Part shown: positions 33,475-43,375 of the stretch, piece after piece
How positions within the stretch are numbered: the first letter of the stretch is position 1
Layout of the letters: each line of letters opens with the position of its first letter
Assembly: GCF_029989365.1 (NCBI RefSeq)
Contig: NZ_JAPRAQ010000009.1
Location: 186,001 to 250,000 of the forward strand
Source of the DNA: Bradyrhizobium sp. Arg816
Lineage (GTDB): Bacteria > Pseudomonadota > Alphaproteobacteria > Rhizobiales > Xanthobacteraceae
Direction of reading: 5' to 3'
DNA: 64,000 bases
Program-made: the position numbers and the translations under genes
The notes under the pieces: generated by a model
What the model saw: only the letters and a program-made list of their open reading frames with translations
The model's database searches: none
What the model was told of the DNA's origin: nothing

Positions 33475-33975
33475 ATGGCCAAAACACACGTCACCATGAA
33501 GGTGAACGGCGCCGAGGTCGAAGGCCTCGTCGAGCCGCGCACGCTGCTGGTGCATTTCATCCGCGAGAATCTGCAGATGACCGGCACCCATATCGGCTGC
33601 GAGACCACCCATTGCGGCGCCTGCACCGTCGATATCGACGGCATGTCGGTGAAGTCCTGCACCATGTTTGCGGTGCAGGCCGAGGGCAGCGACATCACCA
33701 CGGTCGAAGGCATGGCCAATGCCGACGGCACGTTGTCGGCTTTGCAGGAAGGCTTCCGCATGATGCATGGCCTGCAATGCGGCTTCTGCACGCCCGGCAT
33801 GATTGTCCGCGCGCATCGGCTGCTGAAGGAAAATCCCTCGCCGAGCGAGCCGGAAATCCGCATGGGCATCTCCGGCAACATCTGCCGCTGCACCGGCTAC
33901 CAGAACATCGTCAAAGCCATTCAATACGCCGCCGCAAAAATCAACGGCGTCGAATTCCAGGAGGCCGCAGAATGA
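33475..33975 (+). CDS. coxS: CO dehydrogenase small (2Fe-2S) subunit
   Basis: Iron-sulfur subunit of 166 residues. The N-terminal plant-type [2Fe-2S] ligands are C42, C47, C50 and C62 (GCETTHCGACTVD); the second cluster is held by C102, C105, C137 and C139 (QCGFCTPGM, NICRCTGYQNI). It relays electrons between the Mo-Cu site of CoxL and the FAD of CoxM. The start has a GGGAGAG ribosome site. The last four bases overlap the coxL start (ATGA), so the subunits are coupled in translation. Confidence 0.97.
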   Translation: MAKTHVTMKVNGAEVEGLVEPRTLLVHFIRENLQMTGTHIGCETTHCGACTVDIDGMSVKSCTMFAVQAEGSDITTVEGMANADGTLSALQEGFRMMHGLQCGFCTPGMIVRAHRLLKENPSPSEPEIRMGISGNICRCTGYQNIVKAIQYAAAKINGVEFQEAAE

Positions 33976-36392
33976 ACGACCTCACTCCCACGCGGGAACA
34001 ACGTACCGCCGCACTCGAAGGCATGGGCTGCAAGCGCAAGCGCGTCGAGGACATCCGCTTCACGCAGGGCAAGGGCAATTACGTCGACGACGTCAAGCTG
34101 CCGGGCATGCTGCATGGCGACTTCGTCCGCTCGCCGCACCCGCATGCGCGCGTCAAGAAGATCGACGACAGCGAGGCGCTGAAGGTGCCCGGCGTGCTCG
34201 CGGTCATCACCGCCGAGACGCTGAAGACCGTCAACCTCGCCTGGATGCCGACGCTCGCCGGCGACGTGCAGATGGTGCTGGCCGACGGAAAAGTGCTGTT
34301 CCAGAACCAGGAGGTCGCCTTCGTGGTCGCGACCGACCGCTATGCGGCCGATGACGGCATCAACGCGGTGATCGTCGAGTACGAGCCTCTCGCCCCGCTG
34401 GTCGATCCCTTCAAGGCGATGGACGCGAACGCGCCGGTGCTGCGCGAGGATCTCGTCGGCAAGATGTCCGGCGCGCATGGTCCGCGCAAGCACGACAACC
34501 ACATCTTCGAGTGGACCGTCGGCGACAAGGAACTGACCGACGCGGCCTTCAACAAGGCCGAGGTCAAGATCAAGGAGATGATTTCCTATCACCGCACCCA
34601 TCCGTCGCCGCTGGAAACCTGCCAGTGCGTCTGCTCGTTCGACAAGATCAAGGGCGAGCTGACGATCTACGGCACGTTCCAGGCCCCGCATGTGATCCGT
34701 ACCGTGGTGGCGCTGATCGCGAAGCTGCCGGAGCACAAGATCCACGTCATCGCGCCCGATATCGGGGGTGGCTTCGGCAACAAGGTCGGCGCCTATCCCG
34801 GCTATATCTGCGCGGCGGTGGCCTCCATCGTCACCGGCAAGCCGGTGAAATGGGTCGAGGACCGCATCGAGAACCTGACCGCGACCTCGTTCGCGCGCGA
34901 CTATCACATGACGACTGAGATCGCCGCGACGAAAGAAGGCAAGGTCACAGGCCTTCGTGTTCACGTGCTCGCCGATCACGGTGCGTTCGATGCCTGCGCC
35001 GACCCGTCGAAATGGCCGGCCGGCTTCTTCAACATCGTCACCGGCTCCTACGACTTCCCGACCGCGCATCTGGCGGTGGATGGCGTCTATACCAACAAGG
35101 CACCGGGCGGCGTCGCCTATCGCTGCTCGTTCCGTGTCACGGAGGCGGCCTACTGCATCGAGCGTGCCATGGATATTCTGGCGCAGAAGCTCAACATGGA
35201 TCCGGCTGAGCTGCGCTTGAAGAATTTCATCAAGCCGGAACAGTTCCCGTATCACTCGGCGTTGGGCTGGGAATACGATTCCGGCGACTACCACACCGCC
35301 ATGCGCAAGATGATGGAGACGACCGGCTACGCCGCGCTCCGGAAAGAGCAGGCGGAGAAGCGGGCCGCGTTCGCGCGCGGTGAGACCCGCGAGATCATGG
35401 GGCTCGGCGTCTCCTTCTTCACCGAGATCGTCGGCGCCGGCCCGTCGAAGAATTGCGACATCCTCGGCATCGCCATGTTCGATTCCTGCGAGATCCGGAT
35501 GCATCCGACCGGGGCCGGCATCGCGCGGATGGGCACCAAGAGCCAGGGCCAGGGCCACGAGACCACTTGGGCCCAGATCATCGCGACCGAGATCGGCATT
35601 CCCGCCGACAACATCATGGTCGAGGAGGGCAACACCGACACCGCGCCTTACGGGCTCGGCACCTATGGTTCGCGCTCGACGCCGGTCGCGGGTGCCGCGA
35701 TCGCCATGGCCGCACGAAAGATCAAGGCCAAGGCGCAGATGATCGCGGCCTACAAGCTCGAGGTCCACGAGGACGATCTCGAATTCGACATCGACGGCTT
35801 CCGGGTGAAGGGTCTGCCGGAAAGATTCATGTCGATGAAGGATATCTGCTGGGCGGCCTACAATTCGGTGCCGCCGGGCATGGAGCCGGGGCTGGAGGCG
35901 GTTAGCTATTACGATCCGCCCAACATGACCTATCCGTTCGGCGCTTATCTTTGCGTGATGGACATCGACGTCGATACCGGCGTGTACAAGGTCCGGCGCT
36001 TCTATGCGCTCGACGATTGCGGCACCCGCATCAATCCGATGATCATCGAGGGCCAGGTGCATGGCGGCCTCACCGAAGCCTTCGCGATCGCGATGGGCCA
36101 GGAGATCCGCTACGACGACGTCGGCAACGTCGTCACCGGCTCGTTCATGGATTTCTTCATGCCGACCGCGGTGGAGACGCCGCATTGGGAAACCGACTTC
36201 ACCGTCACCCCGTCGCCGCATCACCCGATCGGCGCCAAGGGCGTCGGCGAAAGCCCGAATGTCGGCGGCGTGCCTGCCTTCTCCAATGCCGTCAACGACG
36301 CGTTCTCGTTCTTAGGGTCCACGCACATCCAGATGCCTCATGATTTCTGGCGCAACTGGAAGGCGGCGAAGGATCTCGGGGCGGTGGCGTAG
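33972..36392 (+). CDS. coxL: CO dehydrogenase large (Mo-Cu) subunit, form I
   Basis: Catalytic subunit oxidising CO to CO2 at a molybdenum-copper centre bound to molybdopterin cytosine dinucleotide. 806 residues. The active-site loop reads AYRCSFR, with Cys385 the expected copper ligand, which defines form I; form II enzymes have AYRGAGR. Glu760 in GVGESPNVGG matches the catalytic glutamate (E763 of Oligotropha, offset 3). MPT-binding stretches such as GGGFGNKVG and GQGHETTWAQI are present. These features argue for true CO oxidation rather than a paralogue of unknown substrate. Confidence 0.97.
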   Translation: MNDLTPTREQRTAALEGMGCKRKRVEDIRFTQGKGNYVDDVKLPGMLHGDFVRSPHPHARVKKIDDSEALKVPGVLAVITAETLKTVNLAWMPTLAGDVQMVLADGKVLFQNQEVAFVVATDRYAADDGINAVIVEYEPLAPLVDPFKAMDANAPVLREDLVGKMSGAHGPRKHDNHIFEWTVGDKELTDAAFNKAEVKIKEMISYHRTHPSPLETCQCVCSFDKIKGELTIYGTFQAPHVIRTVVALIAKLPEHKIHVIAPDIGGGFGNKVGAYPGYICAAVASIVTGKPVKWVEDRIENLTATSFARDYHMTTEIAATKEGKVTGLRVHVLADHGAFDACADPSKWPAGFFNIVTGSYDFPTAHLAVDGVYTNKAPGGVAYRCSFRVTEAAYCIERAMDILAQKLNMDPAELRLKNFIKPEQFPYHSALGWEYDSGDYHTAMRKMMETTGYAALRKEQAEKRAAFARGETREIMGLGVSFFTEIVGAGPSKNCDILGIAMFDSCEIRMHPTGAGIARMGTKSQGQGHETTWAQIIATEIGIPADNIMVEEGNTDTAPYGLGTYGSRSTPVAGAAIAMAARKIKAKAQMIAAYKLEVHEDDLEFDIDGFRVKGLPERFMSMKDICWAAYNSVPPGMEPGLEAVSYYDPPNMTYPFGAYLCVMDIDVDTGVYKVRRFYALDDCGTRINPMIIEGQVHGGLTEAFAIAMGQEIRYDDVGNVVTGSFMDFFMPTAVETPHWETDFTVTPSPHHPIGAKGVGESPNVGGVPAFSNAVNDAFSFLGSTHIQMPHDFWRNWKAAKDLGAVA

Positions 36393-36399
36393 TGTTGTC

Positions 36400-36485
36400 G
36401 TCATTGCGAGGAGCGAAGCGACGAAGCAATCCAGACTGTCTCCGCGGGACCATTTCTGGATTGCTTCGCTTCGCTCGCAATGACG
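36400..36485. repeat. Palindromic repeat inside the cox operon
   Basis: Left arm CGTCATTGCGAGGAGCGAAG (continuing to CAATCCAG) and right arm starting CTGGATTGCTTCGCTTCGCT and ending CGCAATGACG pair over about 30 bp with a small bulge; loop about 21 nt. It fills nearly the whole 106-base gap between coxL and coxD. Confidence 0.85.
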
Positions 36486-36498
36486 GGAGAGCATAAGC

Positions 36499-37365
36499 AT
36501 GAAAGGCCGTGACGAAATCGCGCATGCCTTGGCCGCGTCGGGCTATATCGCCGATGCGGACCTCGCGACCGCGATCTCGCTGATGCAATTGTTGCGGCGT
36601 CCGCTGCTCCTAGAGGGCGAGGCGGGCGTCGGTAAGACGGAAGTGGCGAAGGCTCTCGCCAAGGTGCACGCGACCGAGCTGATCCGGCTGCAATGCTACG
36701 AAGGTCTTGACCAATCCTCCGCGCTCTATGAGTGGAATTACCAGCGCCAGCTGCTGGCGATCCAGGCGCACCGTGGCACCGACAGCATCGAGGACCAGGT
36801 GTTCTCGGAAAAATATCTGCTGGAGCGTCCCTTGCTCGCCGCGATCCGCCGCGCGCAGGCGCCAGTGTTGCTGATCGACGAGATCGACCGCGCCGACGAC
36901 GAATTCGAAGCCTTCTTGCTGGAACTGCTATCGGACTACCAGGTCTCGATCCCCGAGCTCGGCACTATTCCGGCGGTCACGATCCCGCATGTCGTGCTGA
37001 CCTCGAACGGCACACGCGAGCTCTCCGACGCGCTGCGCCGGCGCTGCCTCTATCATTATGTCGACTATCCCGACGTGGATCGCGAGACCCGCATCATTCT
37101 GGCGCGCGTCGCTGGCGCCAGCCCGTCGCTGTCACTCCAGATCGCGCGCATGGTCGAGAACGTGCGCAAGGAGGAGCTGCGCAAGGTCCCCGGCGTCGCC
37201 GAGACGCTGGACTGGGCGGCGGCCCTGGTCGGCCTCGAGATCAGCGATCTCCACGACGCGCCCGAGACCGTGTATGAGACGCTGGTCTGTCTGTTGAAGA
37301 CCCATGAGGACCGTGCCCGCGTCACGCCCGAGGTGACGCAGCGTCTGTTGGGGAAGGTCGCATGA
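36499..37365 (+). CDS. coxD: MoxR-type AAA+ ATPase, CO dehydrogenase maturation
   Basis: 288-residue AAA+ chaperone of the MoxR group. Walker A GEAGVGKT (40-47), Walker B VLLIDEIDR (about 123-131) and the sensor stretch VVLTSNGTREL are present. In Oligotropha CoxD is needed to build the copper-sulfur part of the CoxL active site, working with the VWA protein CoxE. Its stop overlaps the coxE start by 4 bases. The palindromic repeat just upstream separates it from coxL. Confidence 0.93.
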   Translation: MKGRDEIAHALAASGYIADADLATAISLMQLLRRPLLLEGEAGVGKTEVAKALAKVHATELIRLQCYEGLDQSSALYEWNYQRQLLAIQAHRGTDSIEDQVFSEKYLLERPLLAAIRRAQAPVLLIDEIDRADDEFEAFLLELLSDYQVSIPELGTIPAVTIPHVVLTSNGTRELSDALRRRCLYHYVDYPDVDRETRIILARVAGASPSLSLQIARMVENVRKEELRKVPGVAETLDWAAALVGLEISDLHDAPETVYETLVCLLKTHEDRARVTPEVTQRLLGKVA

Positions 37366-38570
37366 GCTGTTGCGGCTCCAGCCCCGGATATGACGACCTC
37401 AATGAGGTCTCTCGTCTCGTGTCCGCGCGTCTCGCCGCCTTCCTGCGCACGCTTCGCGATGCCGGCTTTCGCGTCGGGCTCGCCGAAGGACAGGATGCGG
37501 CGACGCTGATGTCATCGGGCTATGCGGCGCGGCCAGGTCTGCTGCGCGCGGCGTTCAAGCATCTGTTCTCGGCGCGCAAGTCCGACTGGGACAAGTTCGA
37601 TGGCCTGTTTGACGCGTTCTGGCTGGGCAAGCGCGTGCGCTCGCGCTCCCGCACCATCGGCTCGACGCCCGGCGCCAATAATCCCTCGCTGAAGAGCTTG
37701 CAGGACACGGCAGCGGAGCAGGGCGGTAGCCAGTCCATCACCGACCAGCTTCTGTCGTCCGATGATGCGCCGGAAGGCGGCTCCGGCGAGGGCCGCATGG
37801 AAGGCGCCTCGCGGGCGGACAATTTTGCGGAAGTCGATTTCAGGAAGCTGAGCGATCCCGATCAGGTCGCGCAGGCCCATGAGGCCGCAGCCCAACTCGC
37901 CAGGGCGATGCGCACACGGCTGACGCGGCGCGATCTGGCGCGCCGGCGCGGCTACCGGCTCGATCTCCGCCGCACCATTCATCGCAACATCAGCCATGGC
38001 GGCGTACCGATCAGCCTGGTGAAGCGGCAGCGCAAGGACAAGCCGTTGCGGCTGGTCGTGCTGCTCGATGCCTCGGGATCAATGAGCATGTATACCGCCG
38101 TCTTCCTGCGCTTCATCCACGGTGTGCTCGACCAGTTCCGCGAGGCCGAGGCGTTCCTGTTCCACACGCGCCTCGCCTACGTCTCCGACGCGATGAAGGA
38201 GAAGGACGCCGGCCGTGCGCTCGACCGGCTCTCGATCATGGCGCAGGGCGCGGGTGGTGGCACCAGGATCGGCGAGAGCCTGCAGACCTTCAACCGCTGG
38301 CACGCCGCGCGCGTGATCCATTCGCGCAGCTGCGTGATGTTCGTGTCGGATGGCTATGAGACCGGCGACGCCGCGCTGCTCGGTCGCGAAATGGCGGCGC
38401 TGCACCGGCGCTGCCGCCGCATCGTCTGGCTCAATCCGATGATGGCGTGGGAAGGCTACACGCCCGAAGCGCGGGGCATCAAAGCGGCGCTGCCGCATGT
38501 CGATCTCTATGCGCCCGCCAATTCGTTGCAAAGCCTGCGTGCGCTCGAACCCTATCTGGCGAAGCTCTGA
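37362..38570 (+). CDS. coxE: VWA-domain protein, CO dehydrogenase maturation
   Basis: 402 residues. A helical N-terminal part and a low-complexity acidic/Ser-Gly middle (about 125-155) precede a von Willebrand A domain with a metal-ion-dependent adhesion site at D236 (VVLLDASGSMS), then TRIGESLQTF and CVMFVSDGYETG. VWA partners of MoxR ATPases act as substrate adaptors or metal chaperones; CoxE with CoxD functions in activating CoxL. Translationally coupled to coxD; coxF follows after 10 bases. Confidence 0.93.
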   Translation: MSCCGSSPGYDDLNEVSRLVSARLAAFLRTLRDAGFRVGLAEGQDAATLMSSGYAARPGLLRAAFKHLFSARKSDWDKFDGLFDAFWLGKRVRSRSRTIGSTPGANNPSLKSLQDTAAEQGGSQSITDQLLSSDDAPEGGSGEGRMEGASRADNFAEVDFRKLSDPDQVAQAHEAAAQLARAMRTRLTRRDLARRRGYRLDLRRTIHRNISHGGVPISLVKRQRKDKPLRLVVLLDASGSMSMYTAVFLRFIHGVLDQFREAEAFLFHTRLAYVSDAMKEKDAGRALDRLSIMAQGAGGGTRIGESLQTFNRWHAARVIHSRSCVMFVSDGYETGDAALLGREMAALHRRCRRIVWLNPMMAWEGYTPEARGIKAALPHVDLYAPANSLQSLRALEPYLAKL

Positions 38571-38580
38571 GGATACGCCG

Positions 38581-39420
38581 ATGACCGCCCATGTCGAAGT
38601 ACTCGATCTCATTGCGCAGATGAAGGCCGCCGAGCGTGCCTTCGTGCTCGCGACGGTGGTGCGTACGGTGTCGGTGACCGCGGCGAAGGCTGGCGCCAAG
38701 GCGATCATTGCCGCCGACGGCACCATCGTCGCGGGTTGGATCGGCGGCGGCTGCGCCAAGGGCGCGGTGCTGAAGGCGGCGCGCGAGGCGCTCGCCGATG
38801 GCGAGCCGCGCATGGTCTCGGTGCAGCCGGAAAACCTGCTGGCCGAGCTCGGTGTCAGTGCAGGCGAGAGCCGCGACGGCATCCGCTTTGCCAGCAACAT
38901 GTGCCCGAGCAAGGGCACGATGGACATCTTTGTCGAGCCGGTGCTGCCGCATCCCTCGCTCGTCATTCTCGGTGCGAGCCCGGTGGCGCTGTCGCTTGCG
39001 GCGCAGGCGCGCGTGCTCGGTTATCACGTCACGCTCGCCGCGCCCGCTGCCGATCTCACGGCGCAGCCGGATGTAGACGCGGTCATCGATGGTTATCACC
39101 TCAGCGAGCTCAACGACGCAAAGCGCTTCGTCGTGGTCTCGACGCAGGGCAAGGGCGACGAAGTGGCGTTGCGCGCGGCAGTCGCGACCAGGGCCGACTA
39201 TCACGCCTTCGTCGGCAGCCGCCGCAAGATGGCTTCGCTCCGGGCAAAACTGATCGCGGAAGGCGCCAGTAGCGCCGCGATCGACGATTTCAAAGCGCCG
39301 GCCGGGCTCGATCTCGGCGCCATCACGCCGGAGGAGATCGCGATGTCGATCCTCGCCGAGATCACAAGGGAACGCCGGCGTGGCCAGCGCGCGGCCAATC
39401 AAACAGCAAGCAGAGAGTGA
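38581..39420 (+). CDS. coxF: XdhC/CoxF-family Mo-cofactor insertion protein
   Basis: 279 residues. The N-terminal XdhC domain has IVAGWIGGGCAKGAVLKAA (near 45-63); the C-terminal Rossmann domain begins SLVILGASPVALSLAAQA. XdhC proteins bind and hand over the sulfurated molybdenum cofactor to hydroxylases; CoxF is the member devoted to CO dehydrogenase. ATG 38581 is used; earlier in-frame codons lie inside coxE. Part of the coxDEFG accessory block. Confidence 0.92.
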   Translation: MTAHVEVLDLIAQMKAAERAFVLATVVRTVSVTAAKAGAKAIIAADGTIVAGWIGGGCAKGAVLKAAREALADGEPRMVSVQPENLLAELGVSAGESRDGIRFASNMCPSKGTMDIFVEPVLPHPSLVILGASPVALSLAAQARVLGYHVTLAAPAADLTAQPDVDAVIDGYHLSELNDAKRFVVVSTQGKGDEVALRAAVATRADYHAFVGSRRKMASLRAKLIAEGASSAAIDDFKAPAGLDLGAITPEEIAMSILAEITRERRRGQRAANQTASRE

Positions 39421-39430
39421 GACACCGATC

Positions 39431-39889
39431 ATGCAGATGAACGACAGCCAGCGTATTCCCGCCTCGCGTGAACAGGTGTGGGCGGCGCTGAACGATCCCG
39501 CTGTGCTGAAGCAGTGCATCCCCGGTTGCCAGTCGCTCGATGTGACCGCGCCGAACGAGATGACGGCGACCGTGGTCTTCAAGGTCGGCCCGGTGAAGGC
39601 GACGTTCAGCGGCAAGGTGACGCTGTCCGATCTCGATCCGCCCAACTCCTATCGCATCTCGGGCGAAGGCTCCGGCGGCGTCGCCGGCTTCGCCAGGGGC
39701 GGCGCGCTGGTGCGGCTGGAATCCGAGAGTGCCGACGTGACGGTGTTGCATTACGAGGTCGATGCGCAGATCGGCGGCAAGCTCGCGCAGTTGGGAGCGC
39801 GGTTGATCAATTCGACCGCGACGAAGCTGGCGGGGGAGTTCTTCAAGTCGTTCGCCGACGTGATGAGCGCGAAGGCCGAGGCAGGCTAG
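39431..39889 (+). CDS. coxG: CoxG-family SRPBCC protein
   Basis: 152-residue START-like/SRPBCC domain protein: QRIPASREQVWAALNDP, LKQCIPGCQSLD, SYRISGEGSGGVAGFARG, LINSTATKLAGEFFKSF. CoxG proteins are implicated in attaching CO dehydrogenase to the inner face of the cytoplasmic membrane. This copy ends right after the SRPBCC fold with no hydrophobic C-terminal tail, so any membrane contact would need another partner. ATG 39431 is used (39437 possible). Last gene of the operon; a palindromic repeat follows. Confidence 0.9.
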   Translation: MQMNDSQRIPASREQVWAALNDPAVLKQCIPGCQSLDVTAPNEMTATVVFKVGPVKATFSGKVTLSDLDPPNSYRISGEGSGGVAGFARGGALVRLESESADVTVLHYEVDAQIGGKLAQLGARLINSTATKLAGEFFKSFADVMSAKAEAG

Positions 39890-39894
39890 CTGCT

Positions 39895-40015
39895 GTAGGG
39901 TGGGCAAAGCGACTTGTCCGCCGTAGCTCGAAGAGCGAAGGCGGAAGCGTGCCCACCATTCTCTATCGCAAACAAAGACGGTGGGCACGGCGCTTCGCGC
40001 CTTTGCCCACCCTAC
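39895..40015. repeat. Interspersed palindromic repeat, GTAGGGTGGGC family (copy 2)
   Basis: Begins GTAGGGTGGGCAAAGCGA and ends GCCTTTGCCCACCCTAC. Inner GTGCCCACC and GGTGGGCAC also pair. Located between the convergent coxG and ATP-grasp genes. Confidence 0.85.
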
Positions 40016-40036
40016 GATAGTCGCGCAAGCCCGCGC

Positions 40037-41071
40037 TCACCCCAGCGACACCCCAGCTTTGGCCCGGCTTATTCCGAGAGTCAGGATGCGCTGCAGGAGA
40101 TCCGGATATTTGAGCCCGGCATGTAGAGCCGCCGTGGCGAACTCCTGGCTCTTGGCGATCTCGGGGTTGGGATTGGCTTCGATGAAATACGGCGTCCCGT
40201 CGGCGGCGAGACGAAAATCGATCCGCGCGTAGCCGTCGAGGCCAAGCGCTCGGTAGATGCGCTTCGCGGCGCGCTGGATGCGCGCGGTGACTTCGGGCCC
40301 AAGGTCCTTCGCCGGCCCGTCGACGATGCCGAGCTTCTCCTGATAGTCGGTGTCGTGCTTGGCTTTCTCCGTGGCGATGTGCCGTGATCTGCGCCCGCCC
40401 ATGCTGCCGAATTTCAGTTCCCAAACCGGCAGGACGCGTAGCCGGTTGTTGCCGAGCACGCCGACATAGAGCTCGCGCCCCTCGATGAACTGCTCGGCGA
40501 TCGCGGCGGATTCGACCCGCTCGTGGATGAAGGCGACCCGTTCCGCGAGCTTCTCGTCGGTATCGACGATCGAGGCCTGCGAGATGCCGAACGACCCGTC
40601 CATGTTCAGGCTCTTGACGATCAGCGGCAGCGCAAGGCGCGTCGGGCGTTTCACCTTGCGGCGCATCGGGAAGACGGCGAAGGCCGGCGCCGCGATCCGG
40701 CGGTGATGCACCAGCGTCTTGGACAAATCCTTGCCGCGCGCCAGGATCAGGCCGCGCGGATTGCACCCGGTATAAGGGACCTTCATCAACTCGAGATAGC
40801 TGGCGATGTGCTGGTCGTAGGCAACGTTGTTGTGGAATTCCTCCAGTAACGTGAAGACCACGTGCGGCTTGAACTCCTCGATCGCCTCGCGCACCGGCTT
40901 GATTTCGTCCTGCGCGCCGAGGGCGCGAACCTCGTGGCCGGCCGCGCGCAAGGTGCTCACCACGTCGTATTCCGTTTTCCACGCGTTGATTTCCTGCGCG
41001 GTGTATCCGTCGCTTGAGTCCGGAGGCATGAAGTCCGGATGCATCAGGACCAGAATGCGTGAGCGTCTCAT
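40037..41071 (-). CDS. ATP-grasp ligase, D-Ala-D-Ala ligase-like
   Basis: 344 residues. Fold features of D-alanine--D-alanine ligases: FKPHVVFTLLEEFHNNVAYD, PYTGCNPRGLILARGKDLSK, PLIVKSLNMDGSFGISQASI, and the metal-binding end YARIDFRLAADGTPYFIEAN. The LLEEFH box differs from the LHG-x-GGE-like box of true Ddl, so a different carboxylate-amine ligation is likely. ATG 41071 overlaps the stop of the upstream metallopeptidase gene (ATGA); ATG 41083 is an alternative. The tight pairing suggests one makes or modifies a peptide that the other cuts or recycles. Substrate unknown. Confidence 0.8.
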   Translation of the reverse strand: MRRSRILVLMHPDFMPPDSSDGYTAQEINAWKTEYDVVSTLRAAGHEVRALGAQDEIKPVREAIEEFKPHVVFTLLEEFHNNVAYDQHIASYLELMKVPYTGCNPRGLILARGKDLSKTLVHHRRIAAPAFAVFPMRRKVKRPTRLALPLIVKSLNMDGSFGISQASIVDTDEKLAERVAFIHERVESAAIAEQFIEGRELYVGVLGNNRLRVLPVWELKFGSMGGRRSRHIATEKAKHDTDYQEKLGIVDGPAKDLGPEVTARIQRAAKRIYRALGLDGYARIDFRLAADGTPYFIEANPNPEIAKSQEFATAALHAGLKYPDLLQRILTLGISRAKAGVSLG

Positions 41072-42096
41072 AGCGCGATCCATTTGCGCCGAGACGGGCC
41101 AAACAGCGCGTGCATCGTCTTGGCGGTCACGAGGACGGTGAAATCGAGAACGAGCTTCTGTTCGAGGCCGACGGCGCGCAGGTCGAGCTCACGGCAGCGG
41201 GAGATCATATCATCGAGCACGGCATCGAGCGTGAGCTGGTTCTCGCCCGTCCACCGCGCGACCAGTTGCCTGATCTGGGCGCGGTGGCGCCTGATCAGGG
41301 CCGAAGCCGGCTTTGAGCGGTGATGCCGTGGATCGGCTGAAAACAGCCTGGAGAGGTCGCGGTCGTAGGTCTTCGGCGGCGTGAAGGCGTAGAACTCCTG
41401 CTTCTTCTTGTAATGGTCTTCGAGCGTCTGGCTGAGCCGGCCCAGCGTATCGACACGCTCTCGCGTCGTGATCAGCGGCCGCTTTCCCGCGATCTCGCTC
41501 ATCAGCTCGTCGACATATTCGAGCTTCTTCAGGGCGGGCCAGCCGGCATATCGCGTCCGCCAGTTCGAGCGCGGCCGCAGCCACACCGCAAAGGTTTCGG
41601 CGAAATCTTCATCCGGATGGCTCTGCGCGTACCACAGCCGCAGATGCTGGACGTAGCGCCTGCTGGCAGGATTGGGCCGGTAGTAGCGCGGGTAGTGTTT
41701 CGACGACGGGCCGAACAGCTGCTGCCAGCGCCGGCGGCGCTGCAACTGATAGCCGTGCTGCATGGCATGGCCGGCCTCGTGACGGAGGATGGCCATGCAC
41801 TCGCGCCAGGTCCCGCCCTCGACGTCGAACATCATCTTCTTCTCGAGCTTCATCAGACGGGGATGAGCGAGATAGAACGGGATGGCGATGCCCGGCACAT
41901 CGCCCGGACTGAACCATTCGCTCGAGATCCATGTATGCGGCCGCAGCCGGATGCCCCGCTCTTCGAGCTCCTCATGGAGCGTGCTGACGCAGTCCTCGAG
42001 CCAGGTGCCTTTGACGGTCACCCTCAGGCTGGAGAGGCGCTGCTTGAGCAACTCGTCATCTGACAGCTTCTCCCAGGCAAATTTCCGGCTCGGCAT
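41068..42096 (-). CDS. Putative zinc metallopeptidase (HEAGH)
   Basis: 342 residues, no signal peptide. The zinc motif is H106-E-A-G-H110 in MAILRHEAGHAMQHGYQL; a likely third ligand is in HPDEDFAETFAVWL (Glu168 region), as in the Peptidase_Mx-like family of putative zinc-binding metallopeptidases. The C-terminal third is basic and helical. The gene overlaps the following ATP-grasp gene by 4 bases; the two are surely co-transcribed. Substrate and biological role are not known to me. Confidence 0.78.
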   Translation of the reverse strand: MPSRKFAWEKLSDDELLKQRLSSLRVTVKGTWLEDCVSTLHEELEERGIRLRPHTWISSEWFSPGDVPGIAIPFYLAHPRLMKLEKKMMFDVEGGTWRECMAILRHEAGHAMQHGYQLQRRRRWQQLFGPSSKHYPRYYRPNPASRRYVQHLRLWYAQSHPDEDFAETFAVWLRPRSNWRTRYAGWPALKKLEYVDELMSEIAGKRPLITTRERVDTLGRLSQTLEDHYKKKQEFYAFTPPKTYDRDLSRLFSADPRHHRSKPASALIRRHRAQIRQLVARWTGENQLTLDAVLDDMISRCRELDLRAVGLEQKLVLDFTVLVTAKTMHALFGPSRRKWIAL

Positions 42097-42316
42097 CAGG
42101 AATCCAGGGGGCAGAGATGGTTTGGTATCCGGATGATGTCATGGGCGGCAGCCGGCAACAACCCGTGGGGCGGCGTCGTAAGGGACGGACGGCGCTCGCG
42201 CTCCCACGACCCGCTCTTGTCCGCCGAAGCCCTGGCGAAGGCGGATGCGGGGCCGCGACGAGCTTCGCTCGCGCTGAGGGGGTTGGGAGAGGGGGAGTCT
42301 CCACGGAGGCAGCATC
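42097..42316. other. Intergenic region with degenerate repeat fragments
   Basis: Upstream of the metallopeptidase gene. It holds GGGTGCG/CTTCGCTCGCGC-type fragments and GAGAGGGGGAGTCTCCACGG (42290-42305 region), which also appears in the repeat at 62953-63095. No gene supported; a promoter for the leftward operon is presumed but not identified. Confidence 0.4.
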
Positions 42317-42403
42317 GTAGGGTGGGCAAAGCGCAAGCGTGCCCAGCATCTTCGCGGCAACAAAAAAGGTGGGCACGGCGCTTCGCGCCTTTGCCCACCC
42401 TAC
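42317..42403. repeat. Interspersed palindromic repeat, GTAGGGTGGGC family (copy 3)
   Basis: Begins GTAGGGTGGGCAAAGCGCAA and ends GCCTTTGCCCACCCTAC; shorter inner loop than the other copies. Lies 18 bases beyond the 3' end of prs. Confidence 0.85.
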
Positions 42404-42421
42404 GGCATCGCGAAACTTAAC

Positions 42422-43375
<954 letters not shown>

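Noticed and set aside
33921..36224. Minus-strand open frame of 767 codons opposite coxL
   Set aside because: Shadow of coxL, whose catalytic residues are all in place on the plus strand.
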